In this document: in pieces, positions 25,987 to 34,421 of the stretch
Position numbering within the stretch: position 1 is the first letter of the stretch
Layout of the letters: every line of letters begins with the position of its first letter
Assembly: GCA_052326605.1 (NCBI GenBank)
Contig: JBKQMB010000111.1
Location: forward strand, 1 to 64,000
From: Bog-756 sp052326605
GTDB lineage: Bacteria; Actinomycetota; Acidimicrobiia; Acidimicrobiales; RAAP-2
Direction: 5' to 3'
Length of the DNA stretch: 64,000 nt
Notes under the pieces: model-generated
Seen by the model: the letters and a program-made list of their open reading frames with translations, nothing else
Told to the model about the DNA's origin: nothing
Databases searched by the model: none
Translations under genes and position numbers: made by a program

Positions 25987-27281
25987 GCGTGGGAGGCCCG
26001 CCGCCGGAGGTGCGGAGCCGTGCGTGCCGAGCGATCCTGGGCGGCGATGTTGAGCAGGATCCCGACGGCAGCCATGGTGACCACCAGCGACGATCCGCCG
26101 AAGGAGATGAACGGCAGGGGGATACCGGTGACCGGCAGCACCCCGACCACCGCCCCGATGTTGATGACGGCCTGGCTGGTGATCCAGATGGTCACCCCGA
26201 CCGCCAGGAGGCTTCCGAAGCGGTCCGGGGCCCGTGTGGCGGCCCGGAAACCGAACCAGGCCACGGCGAAGAAAAGGGCCAGGACGAGGACGGCCCCGAT
26301 CAACCCGAGCTCTTCGCCCACCACGGAGAAGATGAAGTCAGTGTGGGCGTTGGGCAACAGTCCCCACTTCTGGCGCCCCCCGCCCAGCCCGAGGCCGAAC
26401 AGATGTCCCGACCCCAGGCCGATCAGCGACTGCCACACCTGGTAGCCGGAACCCGACTTGTTTGCGCCGGGGTTGAGGAAGGACAGGATGCGGTCGCGCC
26501 GATACGGATCGGCGAGGCCGACCACGAGGGCCAGTGCACCGAAGGCGAGCAGCACCTTCACGATCGGTCCCATGGGCACGCCGCCCATGAAGAGGATGCC
26601 GAAGGCAATGCAGCACAGGACGAGGGCGGTCCCCATGTCCGGTTGCTTCAAGATGAGGACCGAGGAGATGCCCAGCACGGTCAGGACCGGCACGATGACC
26701 ATCTTCGGATCCGCGGTCCGATCGGCCCGGCGGGCGAGGAGGTCGGCGGCGAACACGGCCATGGCCAGCTTCATCAGCTCCGAGGGCTGCAGGCGGAGCT
26801 CGCCGAACCCGATCCACCGGGACGACCCACCGGCAGTGACCCCGAGATGGGGCACGAGCACGAGGACCAGCAGTGCGAGGGTGACGATCACCAGCGGTCC
26901 CCGGATGGAGCGCCATCTGCGGTAGTCCACCCGCGAGCAGGCCAGCAACGCCCCGAGGCCGACACCCATCCACATCGCCTGGCGGATCAGGATGGCCCAG
27001 GGCGAGCCGTACAGTCCGAGGGAGATGATCGGCGACGCCGAGCCCACCATGATCAGGCCGAAGACGCACAGGATCCCGACCAGGACGGCCAGTGAGGTGG
27101 CGGTGGGCAGACGGGCCAGCCGGTGCACCGCACCAGGCCGCTGCGTCGGCTTCGGGCCGGCCGACCTCCGCCCGGCCGCGGGGGCCCGCCGGTTCGCCGG
27201 CCGCGGCGGGGCGCCGGGTGCCGGACTCGAGGGATGCCGTCCCCGGGTCATGGTCCGCGGCGATGCGGATCCCTCAGCCAC
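25983..27281 (-). CDS. ftsW: SEDS peptidoglycan glycosyltransferase FtsW
   Basis: 432 residues with a basic, Pro-rich cytoplasmic tail of about 60 residues and ten hydrophobic segments. SEDS motifs are seen: RWIGFGELRLQPSELMKLAM, LKQPDMGTALVL, GYQVWQSLIGLGSGHLFGLG, NAHTDFIFSVVGEELGLIG and LPVTGIPLPFISFGGSSL. It polymerises septal glycan with the class B PBP encoded upstream (ftsI). GTG 27281 has GAGGAG six bases upstream. The 138-bp gap to mraY, where murD normally sits, contains only a hairpin. Confidence 0.95.
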   Translation of the reverse strand: MAEGSASPRTMTRGRHPSSPAPGAPPRPANRRAPAAGRRSAGPKPTQRPGAVHRLARLPTATSLAVLVGILCVFGLIMVGSASPIISLGLYGSPWAILIRQAMWMGVGLGALLACSRVDYRRWRSIRGPLVIVTLALLVLVLVPHLGVTAGGSSRWIGFGELRLQPSELMKLAMAVFAADLLARRADRTADPKMVIVPVLTVLGISSVLILKQPDMGTALVLCCIAFGILFMGGVPMGPIVKVLLAFGALALVVGLADPYRRDRILSFLNPGANKSGSGYQVWQSLIGLGSGHLFGLGLGGGRQKWGLLPNAHTDFIFSVVGEELGLIGAVLVLALFFAVAWFGFRAATRAPDRFGSLLAVGVTIWITSQAVINIGAVVGVLPVTGIPLPFISFGGSSLVVTMAAVGILLNIAAQDRSARTAPHLRRRASHA

Positions 27282-27356
27282 GGCGCACTCCTCGGGTGGT
27301 CGACGCGACGGTGGCCGCCGGCTTCGACCACGGATCTGCCTGTTCCATCCCCATAG

Positions 27357-27388
27357 CCTCCACCACCGGAGCGGTCCAGTGGTGGAGG
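27357..27388 (-). terminator. Hairpin between mraY and ftsW
   Basis: Arms CCTCCACCAC (27357-27366) and GTGGTGGAGG (27379-27388) pair over 10 bp, and the loop contains a further GGA/TCC pairing. It lies 31 bp after the mraY stop and 75 bp before the ftsW start. No T-run follows, so it may act as a partial terminator or an RNA-processing/stability element rather than a full stop. Confidence 0.5.
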
Positions 27389-27419
27389 CTGGGCACCGGC
27401 ACGACTCGAGCCGCCCCCC

Positions 27420-28454
27420 TCATGCGACCTTCGCCACCGACAGGAAGTCCCCGTAGAAGATGCCGAGGCCCAGGGCGGAGAACAGGCCGGCCAGGATCCA
27501 GAAGCGCACGATGACCGTGGTCTCGGGCCATCCCATCAGTTCGAAATGGTGGTGGAGCGGGGCCATGAGGAACACCCGCCTGTTGAAGACCCGGAAGCTG
27601 ATCACCTGGATCACCACCGACAGCGTGACGATGACGAACAGCCCGCCGATGATGGGCAGCAGCAGGTCCAGGTTCATCAGGAGACACAACGCGGCCAGGC
27701 CCGACCCGATCGACAGCGAGCCCGTGTCCCCCATGAAGATCCTGGCCGGGGCGGCGTTCCACCAGAGGAACCCGATGCAGGCACCGGCCAGCGCCACCGA
27801 GGCGAGGGCCAGGTCGAGGGCATCGCCCACGTGGTAGATGGGGAAGTGCCGGTACTGCCAGTACCCGATGATGGCCAGGCAGGCGAAGCAGAATGTGGAC
27901 GACCCGGCGGCCAGGCCGTCGAGGCCGTCCGTGAGGTTCACCGCATTGGCGGCTGCCGCGATGATCACGGTGGCCCACACCACCCACACCCCGGTACCCA
28001 GGTGGAGGCCGATCGAGTTGTAGCGGGTGAACGACAGGGTGGTCGCGGCATGGGCCCAGTACACGGCCAACAGGGAGAAGGTGAGCCCGAGACCGATCTG
28101 CGCCCCGAATTTGGTCCGCTTGTTCAGCCCCAGGCTCCGGCGGTGCCGCACCTTGATCCAATCGTCGGCGAAGCCGATCAGCGCTGCGCCGAGCACGGTC
28201 ATCATGATCAGGGCGCCGGAGGGCGAGAAGGTCACGCCCGGGATGGCGTGGGCGGTGAGATAACCCACGATCACGGCGGCCACGATCCCGATGCCGCCCA
28301 TGGTGGGGGTGCCGGCCTTGGCGATGTGCACCTGGGGGCCGTCTTCACGTATCTGCTGGCCGATGTTGTTCTTCACCAGCCAACGGATGAGCAGAGGGGT
28401 GGAGAGGACGGCCACCCACAACGCGATGCCGCCCGAGGTCATCAGGGCGATCAT
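27420..28454 (-). CDS. mraY: Phospho-N-acetylmuramoyl-pentapeptide transferase MraY
   Basis: 344 residues with about ten transmembrane helices. Motifs GTPTMGGIGIV, GFADDWIKV (Asp-Asp), NAVNLTDGLDGLAAGSS, NAAPARIFMGDTGSL and the His-rich MAPLHHHFELMGWPE are diagnostic. It forms lipid I from UDP-MurNAc-pentapeptide and undecaprenyl phosphate. ATG 28454 overlaps the murE stop (ATGA). The overlap leaves no room for murF, which usually sits between the two genes. Confidence 0.96.
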   Translation of the reverse strand: MIALMTSGGIALWVAVLSTPLLIRWLVKNNIGQQIREDGPQVHIAKAGTPTMGGIGIVAAVIVGYLTAHAIPGVTFSPSGALIMMTVLGAALIGFADDWIKVRHRRSLGLNKRTKFGAQIGLGLTFSLLAVYWAHAATTLSFTRYNSIGLHLGTGVWVVWATVIIAAAANAVNLTDGLDGLAAGSSTFCFACLAIIGYWQYRHFPIYHVGDALDLALASVALAGACIGFLWWNAAPARIFMGDTGSLSIGSGLAALCLLMNLDLLLPIIGGLFVIVTLSVVIQVISFRVFNRRVFLMAPLHHHFELMGWPETTVIVRFWILAGLFSALGLGIFYGDFLSVAKVA

Positions 28455-29866
28455 CGGGCCCCACCGCCGAATCGGCCGTCGAGCGCTCGCCGTGCCTCGG
28501 CCCGGTCGTCGAACGGTAGGAGCTGCCCCCCCACCGTCTGGGTGGTCTCGTGACCCTTGCCGGCCAGGACCACCACGTCCCCGGCCCGCGCCAGGCCCAC
28601 CGCCACCACGATCGCGTGGCCGCGGTCGGGATCCACCACGAGGTCCACCCCGGCACCGATGCCGGCCCGCACCTGGTCGATGATGGCCGCCGGGTCCTCG
28701 GATCGCGGATTGTCGGAGGTCAGGACGACGACGTCGGACCACCGGGCGGCTGCGGCACCCATCTCCGGGCGCTTGCCCGTGTCGCGTTCGCCGCCGCACC
28801 CGAACAGGGAGATCACCCGCCCGGATCCGGCCAGCCCGCGGGCAGCGGAAAGCACCTCTCCGAGCCCGGCAGGCGTGTGCGCATAGTCGACGATCACCAC
28901 GAACGGCGCTCCGGCCGAGACCACCTCCATGCGCCCGGGAAGGACCGGCGCAACGCCGAGGCCCTCGGCCACCTGCTCGTCACCGACCCCGAGGGCGGTG
29001 GCGATGGCTGCTGCCAGCAGTGCATTGTCGACGTTGAAGATCCCCGAGAGCGGCAGCGTCACCGGAACCCCCCGCCAGCGGAACGAGGAGGACCCCACCG
29101 AGAGCACGACCTCCTCGGCGTCCGACCGGCGCACCGGGACGACGTCCGCTCCCGCCAACTGCCCGGCGAGCCGCAGGCCCCAGGGATCGTCCACGTTGAC
29201 GACCGCCAGCTTGGACCTCGACCGGTCGAAGAGGCCGGCCTTGGCCTCGAAGTACTCCTCCATCGTGCGGTGGTGGTCGAGGTGCTCGCGGCTGAGGTTG
29301 GTGAAGGCGGCAACGTCGAAGACGATGCCGTCGACCCGGTGTTGGGTCAACGCGTGCGAGGACACCTCCATGGCGACGGCGGTGCGGCCCGCATCGCGGA
29401 GCTCGGCCAGCAGGCGCTGGAGCACCGGCGCCTCCGGCGTGGTCCGTTCGCCCTCGAGCGTGCCGATCACGCCGGTCGGCCTCCCGGCGCCGTCGAGGAC
29501 CGAGCGGACCAGCTGGGTCACCGTGGTCTTGCCGTTGGTGCCGGTGACGCCCACCGTGGCCAAGGCCCGGGACGGGTGGTCGTAGAACACCGAGGCCACT
29601 TCTGCCATGGCCGGCCGGACCGCACCCGGGGCCACTCTCACCTGGGTCACCTCGAGATCGAGGAACCGGTCGCAGAGGAGGGAGGTCGCTCCGTCCTTGA
29701 CGGCGTCGGCGGCATGGAGGTGGCCGTCGGTCCGCTGCCCCGGCACGCAACAGAAGAGCGCACCGGGCAGCACCCGGCGGCTGTCGAATTCGATCGAGGA
29801 CACCTCGGTGGTGGCCGGGTCGCCGCGCACGCCGACCACGTCGATGTCCCTGATCAACTTGGTCAT
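28451..29866 (-). CDS. murE: UDP-MurNAc-tripeptide synthetase MurE (meso-DAP type)
   Basis: 471 residues. GVTGTNGKTTVTQL (ATP loop, 109-115 core), MEVSSHAL, NLSREHLDHH, the carbamylated-Lys region YFEAKAGLF (Lys209) and VDYAHTPAGL are present. The specificity motif SDNPRSE (DNPR at 385-388) is the signature of enzymes adding meso-diaminopimelate rather than L-lysine, matching the complete DAP pathway encoded elsewhere in the window. ATG 29866 is preferred to GTG 29872, two codons upstream; neither has a clear Shine-Dalgarno. Confidence 0.95.
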   Translation of the reverse strand: MTKLIRDIDVVGVRGDPATTEVSSIEFDSRRVLPGALFCCVPGQRTDGHLHAADAVKDGATSLLCDRFLDLEVTQVRVAPGAVRPAMAEVASVFYDHPSRALATVGVTGTNGKTTVTQLVRSVLDGAGRPTGVIGTLEGERTTPEAPVLQRLLAELRDAGRTAVAMEVSSHALTQHRVDGIVFDVAAFTNLSREHLDHHRTMEEYFEAKAGLFDRSRSKLAVVNVDDPWGLRLAGQLAGADVVPVRRSDAEEVVLSVGSSSFRWRGVPVTLPLSGIFNVDNALLAAAIATALGVGDEQVAEGLGVAPVLPGRMEVVSAGAPFVVIVDYAHTPAGLGEVLSAARGLAGSGRVISLFGCGGERDTGKRPEMGAAAARWSDVVVLTSDNPRSEDPAAIIDQVRAGIGAGVDLVVDPDRGHAIVVAVGLARAGDVVVLAGKGHETTQTVGGQLLPFDDRAEARRALDGRFGGGAR

Positions 29867-29934
29867 CAGCACAGGTGGGTGTTCCAGAGGTTCCGAGGGC
29901 TGGGAGGTGTCGGCCGGCTCCCGTCCGAGGCCAC

Positions 29935-31785
29935 CTACGGCCCTTCCGTGACGGCTCCGGCCGGCACGGTGATGGTACCCGTGCTGCCGACGGCCGTACT
30001 GGATGCCGAGGTCGTGGCGGCTGCAGTGGTCGGGATGCCGTAATGGTGCAGGGCGTAGGCCATGATCGTCGAGAAGACCGGAGCCGCCACGGCCCCACCG
30101 TAGATGGGCGTGGGATGGTCGAGGACCACGATCGCCGAGAGGACCGGGTGCTCGGCCGGGGCGAAACCGGCGAACGACCCGACGTACGCGCCGGGGATGT
30201 ACCCCAGGTGATTGGGATCGGGGATCTGGGCGGTACCGGTCTTGCCGGCCACGGTGTACCCATCGATGGCTGCGCTGGTGCCCGTGCCGGTCGAGACCAC
30301 CGCCTCGAGCATCGACACCAGCTCGGCGTTGGTGGTCGGGTCGATCACCCGGCGGGTCGGCGAGGTTGGTGCCGCGGTGACCGAGCCCGACGGGCTGACC
30401 GCGGCCCGGACCAGCCGGGGAGCTACGTAGACGCCGCCGTTGGCCACCGCGTTGTAGGCATCGAGGATCTGCTGGGCGGTCACCGCGTCATCCTGGCCGA
30501 TCGGGGTGGAGCCGATCGAGGTGCCGGTCCACGCAGCCGGGCCCGGGACCAGCCCCTCCGATTCGCCGGGGAAGGCCAGGCCGGTCGGCTTCCCGAATCC
30601 GAGGTTGCCGATCTGCGCGAGGAGGCGACTCTCCCCGAGCCCCTCGGCCACCTCGATGGTCCCGATGTTGGAGGACTGGGCCAGGATGGACGTCGCCGTC
30701 AGACCTTCCGTCCCGTGTGCTTCGGCATCGTGGAAGGTGTACTTCCCCATCGGGAGTGAGCTGGGGACCTGCACCACCTGGTTCGGGGTGATGAGGCCTG
30801 AGGCGAGCGCTGCCGAGAAGGTGACCAGCTTGAACACCGATCCGGGCTCGTAGACCTGGGTCACCGCCGTGTTGGAGGGAGCCTGCTCCACGCCGGCGGG
30901 CAGGGTGGTCGCCGAGGAGACCAGCGTCGGGCCCGACGTGTCCGTGGCCGACGAGCCGCTTCCGGCGGGCATGGAAGAGGATCCCGAGGTGCTCGAAGTT
31001 GCCTGGAGGTCGGCCATGGCCAGGATGTCCCCCGTCTTGACATCCATCACCACTGCGGTGCCGCCCTGGGCATGGGAGGCGACGATCTCAGCACCGAGCG
31101 CCTGTTCGGCGATGTACTGGACCGACTCGTCGAGGGTCAGCTCCAGCCCGCTGCCCGGCACGGCGGCCACGGCGGCGCCGGTGCTACCCGGAAGGGTGAC
31201 CCCATCGGGCGCCTCCAGCAGGCTCTTGGTTCCGGCCTTGCCGGCCAGGAGCGACTGGTACTGGTACTCCAGGCCCCCGGATCCGTTGCCGTCATACCCC
31301 ACCGATCCGACCACTGGTTGGGCCAGCAGCCCGTCGGGCTCGACCCGCTGGGTCTCCGGAATCAGGTTGATGCCCGTCAGGTTGAGCGAGGTCACCTTGG
31401 CGGCGACCGCGTCGGACACCCGATGGGCCAGGTAGACGAAGCCTGAGTTCTCGGTGAGCTCGGCGCGCAGCTGGTCGGTGGGAACCCCGAGCACCGGCGA
31501 CAAGGCGGCGGCGATGGGTGCCGGGTGGGCGATCAGGAGGGGATCGGCCACCACGGTCTGCTTGGTCACCGTCTCGGCCAGCACCTCGCCGTCCCGGTCG
31601 TAGATGCCTCCACGGACGGCCGGAACCGTCACCGTCTGGGTGAGCTCGGACGCCGACAGCGCTGCGTAGTGCTGGTGGGAGAACTCCTGGACGGCGACGA
31701 GGCGGAGGACCAGGGCCACGAAGACCAGGACCAGCACCAGGCGCATGGCGCGTGTGCGCCGGCCCAGGAGCACCGAGGGGCTCAC
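29935..31785 (-). CDS. ftsI: Class B penicillin-binding protein FtsI (septal transpeptidase)
   Basis: 616 residues. One N-terminal transmembrane helix (about 14-33), a pedestal with RGGIYDRDGEVLA (residues 58-70), and the transpeptidase domain with SxxK (EPGSVFK, Ser316-Lys319), SSN (371-373) and KTG (515-517). It cross-links septal peptidoglycan together with FtsW. A Ser/Thr/Gly-rich insertion at about 262-308 just before the active-site Ser is longer than in typical FtsI. The C-terminus is Ala/Thr/Ser-rich, with no PASTA domain. GTG 31785 overlaps the stop of the FtsL-like gene (GTGA). Confidence 0.94.
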   Translation of the reverse strand: MSPSVLLGRRTRAMRLVLVLVFVALVLRLVAVQEFSHQHYAALSASELTQTVTVPAVRGGIYDRDGEVLAETVTKQTVVADPLLIAHPAPIAAALSPVLGVPTDQLRAELTENSGFVYLAHRVSDAVAAKVTSLNLTGINLIPETQRVEPDGLLAQPVVGSVGYDGNGSGGLEYQYQSLLAGKAGTKSLLEAPDGVTLPGSTGAAVAAVPGSGLELTLDESVQYIAEQALGAEIVASHAQGGTAVVMDVKTGDILAMADLQATSSTSGSSSMPAGSGSSATDTSGPTLVSSATTLPAGVEQAPSNTAVTQVYEPGSVFKLVTFSAALASGLITPNQVVQVPSSLPMGKYTFHDAEAHGTEGLTATSILAQSSNIGTIEVAEGLGESRLLAQIGNLGFGKPTGLAFPGESEGLVPGPAAWTGTSIGSTPIGQDDAVTAQQILDAYNAVANGGVYVAPRLVRAAVSPSGSVTAAPTSPTRRVIDPTTNAELVSMLEAVVSTGTGTSAAIDGYTVAGKTGTAQIPDPNHLGYIPGAYVGSFAGFAPAEHPVLSAIVVLDHPTPIYGGAVAAPVFSTIMAYALHHYGIPTTAAATTSASSTAVGSTGTITVPAGAVTEGP

Positions 31786-32324
31786 CGCGTGGCCGGGGTG
31801 GTAGTGGCGCTGGTCGAGCCGGCGGTTCCGGTGGATGCCGGAGTCGTGGTGCCGGCTGCGGCAGCCGACCCGCGCGGGGCAGCCCCGGGGAGCGGTGCCG
31901 TCTGTGGGGTCGGCAGGGGCACATCGAGCGGCACCTCGGGGAGATCGACCACCTGCGCCGGTGCCACCATGCCCAGCTGGTTCTCCGCCTGGTAGACGAC
32001 CCGGGTCGGGGCGGACATCTCGGCCACCGCACTCTGCAGTGTCTTCTGGGCGCTGACCGCTGCCGTCACCTCGGCCTGGGTGGTGGACAGCCGGACCTGA
32101 CCCTGGGCCAACATGGCGTCACCGGCCACGACGGCGAGGAGGCTCCCGACCACGAGGATGCCGGAGATCCACATGGTCGGCCGGCGGACCAGGCGGATCC
32201 CGGGTCGCCGACGTGGCGCCGGCTCGAAGATCCGCAGCGGAGGCCGCTTCGGGCCCGACGGCGCCGGGCGGGGTTGGGCCCGGGCGGTGGAGCGCCCGGC
32301 GGCGGCAGTGGCCGGCGGCGCCAT
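31782..32324 (-). CDS. FtsL-like bitopic division protein
   Basis: 180 residues. The order is a basic/Pro-rich N-terminus, one transmembrane segment (about 51-70, MWISGILVVGSLLAVVAGDA), a short helical coiled-coil-like stretch (about 75-115) and a disordered Ala/Thr/Pro C-terminus. Location between rsmH and ftsI is the standard ftsL slot, and QVRLSTTQAEVTAAVSAQKT with YQAENQLGMVAP resembles the FtsL leucine-zipper end. Sequence similarity alone would not prove it. ATG 32324 has GAGG seven bases upstream and overlaps the rsmH stop by 1 nt; GTG 32327 is an alternative. Confidence 0.75.
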   Translation of the reverse strand: MAPPATAAAGRSTARAQPRPAPSGPKRPPLRIFEPAPRRRPGIRLVRRPTMWISGILVVGSLLAVVAGDAMLAQGQVRLSTTQAEVTAAVSAQKTLQSAVAEMSAPTRVVYQAENQLGMVAPAQVVDLPEVPLDVPLPTPQTAPLPGAAPRGSAAAAGTTTPASTGTAGSTSATTTPATR

Positions 32325-33319
32325 CACGCCACCTCGCCACTGGACTCGGAGGGGCTCGACGTTGCGGGCAGGCGCTCGATCACCCGCAATCGGGCGGCCT
32401 CGGCGCGCCGGTTCCGCTCGATCTCGTCACTCGTAGGACGACGCGAACCCCTTACCACCAGGCGGAACTGCGGATCGGCACCGCACACGCAGGGGAGACC
32501 GGGTGGGCACTGGCAGTTGTCGGTGGCAGCCCGGGTGAAAGCGGTCTTCACCAGGCGGTCCTCTCCGGAGTGGTAGGCGATCACCACGCACCGACCACCG
32601 GGCCGGAGCAGGGCCAGCGCATCGTCGAGAGCGCTGTGCAGTTGGTCCAGCTCTTCGTTCACGGCGATCCGGATGGCCTGGAACACTCGACGCGCCGGGT
32701 GGCCCCCGGTTCGCCGGGTGGCGGCCGGGATCGCCGCCCGGACCACATCGGCCAACTGGCCGGTCGTCGTCACCGGCCGCGCCGCAATGATCGCACGGGC
32801 GATGCGGCGGCCGAACCGTACCTCGCCGTTCTCGGCGAAGAGTGCGACCAGGTCCTCCTCGTCGAACTCGTTCACCACGTCGGCGGCGGTCCGCCCCGAG
32901 GTCGGGTCCATCCTCATGTCGAGGGCGGCGTCGCGCCGGTAGGAGAACCCACGTTCGGCCACATCGAGTTGCGGTGAGCTGACGCCGAGGTCGAACAGCG
33001 CGCCGCTGAGACCCCGTTCCCCGGGGGGCGTCCCGAGCTCGGCCTGGACCTCACGGACCACCTGGGCCAACGCATCGAAGCGCGACCGGCGGACCATGGC
33101 CCTGGGCCCGAACGGTGCCAGCACATCGGCTGCCGCAGCCACCGCCGCCGGATCACGGTCGATCCCGAGCAGTCGGATCCCGGCATGGGCGCGGAGCAGG
33201 GCGGCGGCGTGACCGGCACCTCCCAGGGTGGCGTCGACGACCAGACCTGGCGGTACCGGCGCGAACAGGTCGACGACCTCGGAGGCCATCACGGGCTCGT
33301 GGGGGAATGCCTGGCTCAT
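32324..33319 (-). CDS. rsmH: 16S rRNA (cytosine-1402-N4)-methyltransferase RsmH
   Basis: 331 residues. FPHEPVMASEVVDLF, DATLGGAGHAAALL (SAM loop), GIDRDPAA, GALFDLGVSSPQLDVAERGF, ALDMRMDP, GRRIARAI and VIAYHSGEDRLVK are the successive RsmH (MraW) motifs. It methylates C1402 of 16S rRNA. ATG 33319 is the last start before the conserved SQAFPHEPVM; the frame is open for hundreds of codons further upstream but without conservation. A 413-bp gap separates it from mraZ. Confidence 0.95.
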   Translation of the reverse strand: MSQAFPHEPVMASEVVDLFAPVPPGLVVDATLGGAGHAAALLRAHAGIRLLGIDRDPAAVAAAADVLAPFGPRAMVRRSRFDALAQVVREVQAELGTPPGERGLSGALFDLGVSSPQLDVAERGFSYRRDAALDMRMDPTSGRTAADVVNEFDEEDLVALFAENGEVRFGRRIARAIIAARPVTTTGQLADVVRAAIPAATRRTGGHPARRVFQAIRIAVNEELDQLHSALDDALALLRPGGRCVVIAYHSGEDRLVKTAFTRAATDNCQCPPGLPCVCGADPQFRLVVRGSRRPTSDEIERNRRAEAARLRVIERLPATSSPSESSGEVA

Positions 33320-33732
33320 CCGCAGTCCCCCGACCGGCACGATGCCAGCGGGTGGAGTGCCGCGACGGTCACTCTGGAAGTAGGCGGAGGAGGATTCTTC
33401 CAGCGATCCGGTCGGGGGACTGCGCATGGGCCAGACGCGTTCGATGTGCACATCGTGACGGGCCACCGCGGCCAGTCCCGATTGGTAAGGCGTCGGGCGG
33501 CTCGGGCCACCCGAGAAGTCAAAAGCGGGCCTGACCTGTGTGAACAGGGCCGATGTGGTGATCCTTCTGATGGGTCTCCTTTCATCCGTTCCATCCGGGC
33601 TGTCCGACCCGTTGCGGCCGGCGGGGCCGCGGAGTCCGTGGTCGGAGGTCGAGCTGGCGGCACCGGCACCAGGGCCACCCTCGGCCGCGCCATCGGATCC
33701 GTGTCGCACGACATGCAGGCGCACCGCGTCAC
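33320..33732 (-). other. Gap between mraZ and rsmH, no convincing gene
   Basis: 413 bp. An open frame of 138 codons begins directly after the mraZ stop, but its composition (Pro, Arg, Ser) and lack of any recognisable motif argue against it. A Shine-Dalgarno-like AAAGGAG (33577-33571, minus strand) is not followed by a start codon at a usable distance. A TTGACT (minus strand, near 33521) could be a -35 element but lacks a clear -10. I see no RNA gene. Confidence 0.5.
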
Positions 33733-34152
33733 TCAACCGTCGTCGCCCTGTGTGAGACGTTCCTCCTCGGGCAGGACCTTCACGTCCCAGGAGTCCCGAT
33801 TCCACAGCTCGACCCGATCGATCGCCCCGAGCACCAGGACGTCGCCCACCAGGCCGGCGTACTCGCGCAGACGGGCCGGAATGGCCATCCTCCCCTGCCT
33901 GTCGATCTCCAGTTCGTGGGATGTCGACGCCCACAGGCGCACCAGGTTCCGATCGCTCCTCCCCGAGTTGGCCCGCTGCAGCATCGACTCCATCTGCAGC
34001 TCGAATTCGTCCGGAGTCCACAGCGACAAGCACCCGTCCTGGTACTCGGTCAGATAGCCCCCGTGTTCGAACGGACCGCGGAACTTGGCCGGGAGGATCA
34101 CCCTTCCCTTGTCGTCGAGCGAGTGCTCGTACCTGCCGAAGAACCGTGCCAC
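33733..34152 (-). CDS. mraZ: Transcriptional regulator MraZ
   Basis: 139 residues with two AbrB-like SpoVT repeats: FFGRYEHSLDDKGRVILPAK followed by FRGPFEHGG, and STSHELEIDRQGRMAIPARL followed by REYAGL. MraZ is a ring-shaped DNA-binding protein that controls its own operon. GTG 34152 is selected because GGGAG lies eight bases upstream and the next codons start the conserved FFGRYEH; TTG 34170 is an alternative. It is the first gene of the division cluster. Its promoter and a likely MraZ-box array lie at 34211-34265. Confidence 0.94.
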   Translation of the reverse strand: MARFFGRYEHSLDDKGRVILPAKFRGPFEHGGYLTEYQDGCLSLWTPDEFELQMESMLQRANSGRSDRNLVRLWASTSHELEIDRQGRMAIPARLREYAGLVGDVLVLGAIDRVELWNRDSWDVKVLPEEERLTQGDDG

Positions 34153-34188
34153 TGGTGATTGCTCCCACAATGCTCCCCGCAGTGCCCA

Positions 34189-34208
34189 GGATCTGACTGT
34201 TCAGATCC
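34189..34208 (-). repeat. Leader hairpin upstream of mraZ
   Basis: GGATCTGA (34189-34196) and TCAGATCC (34201-34208) are perfect 8-bp arms with a 4-nt loop. It lies between the predicted transcription start (about 34226) and the GTG at 34152, so it is part of the mraZ mRNA leader. Confidence 0.6.
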
Positions 34209-34210
34209 CT

Positions 34211-34265
34211 CCCTTTCACACCACTTTGCGCCACTCTATGCCCCTAACCCCCACCCGTCAACCAC
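34211..34265 (-). promoter_or_regulatory. Phased G-rich box array, likely MraZ operator
   Basis: On the minus strand the tetramers GTGG, GTGG, GGGG, GTGG, GTGG and AGGG recur with starts 11, 10, 10, 10 and 10 bp apart, i.e. once per helical turn. Two units read AGAGTGG and AAAGTGG. MraZ is known to bind direct repeats of this kind (TGGGN with 5-bp gaps in E. coli; AAAGTG-type boxes in mycoplasmas). The array overlaps the mraZ promoter, fitting autorepression. Confidence 0.6.
34233..34261 (-). promoter_or_regulatory. mraZ (division cluster) promoter
   Basis: Minus strand: TTGACG (34261-34256), a 17-bp spacer, TAGAGT (34238-34233). Good match and ideal spacing; leader of about 75 nt to GTG 34152. 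It probably drives mraZ to ftsQ. Confidence 0.65.
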
Positions 34266-34421
34266 TTGGGCACCGATTCCGACCAATCGGGAAGCGCTGG
34301 TCCCAGGGTCGGGACGCGGCGATCGGATCGGGGCGCATCGACCGGAGCGCATCGACCGGAGCGCACCGCTGGGGGCGGTGCTCGCCACGGGGACGAGGAG
34401 GACCCCCGGTGGCGGGCGGGG

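Noticed and set aside
33316..33732. 138-codon open frame directly after the mraZ stop
   Set aside because: No conserved motif, Pro/Arg/Ser-rich, and no Shine-Dalgarno; treated as non-coding.
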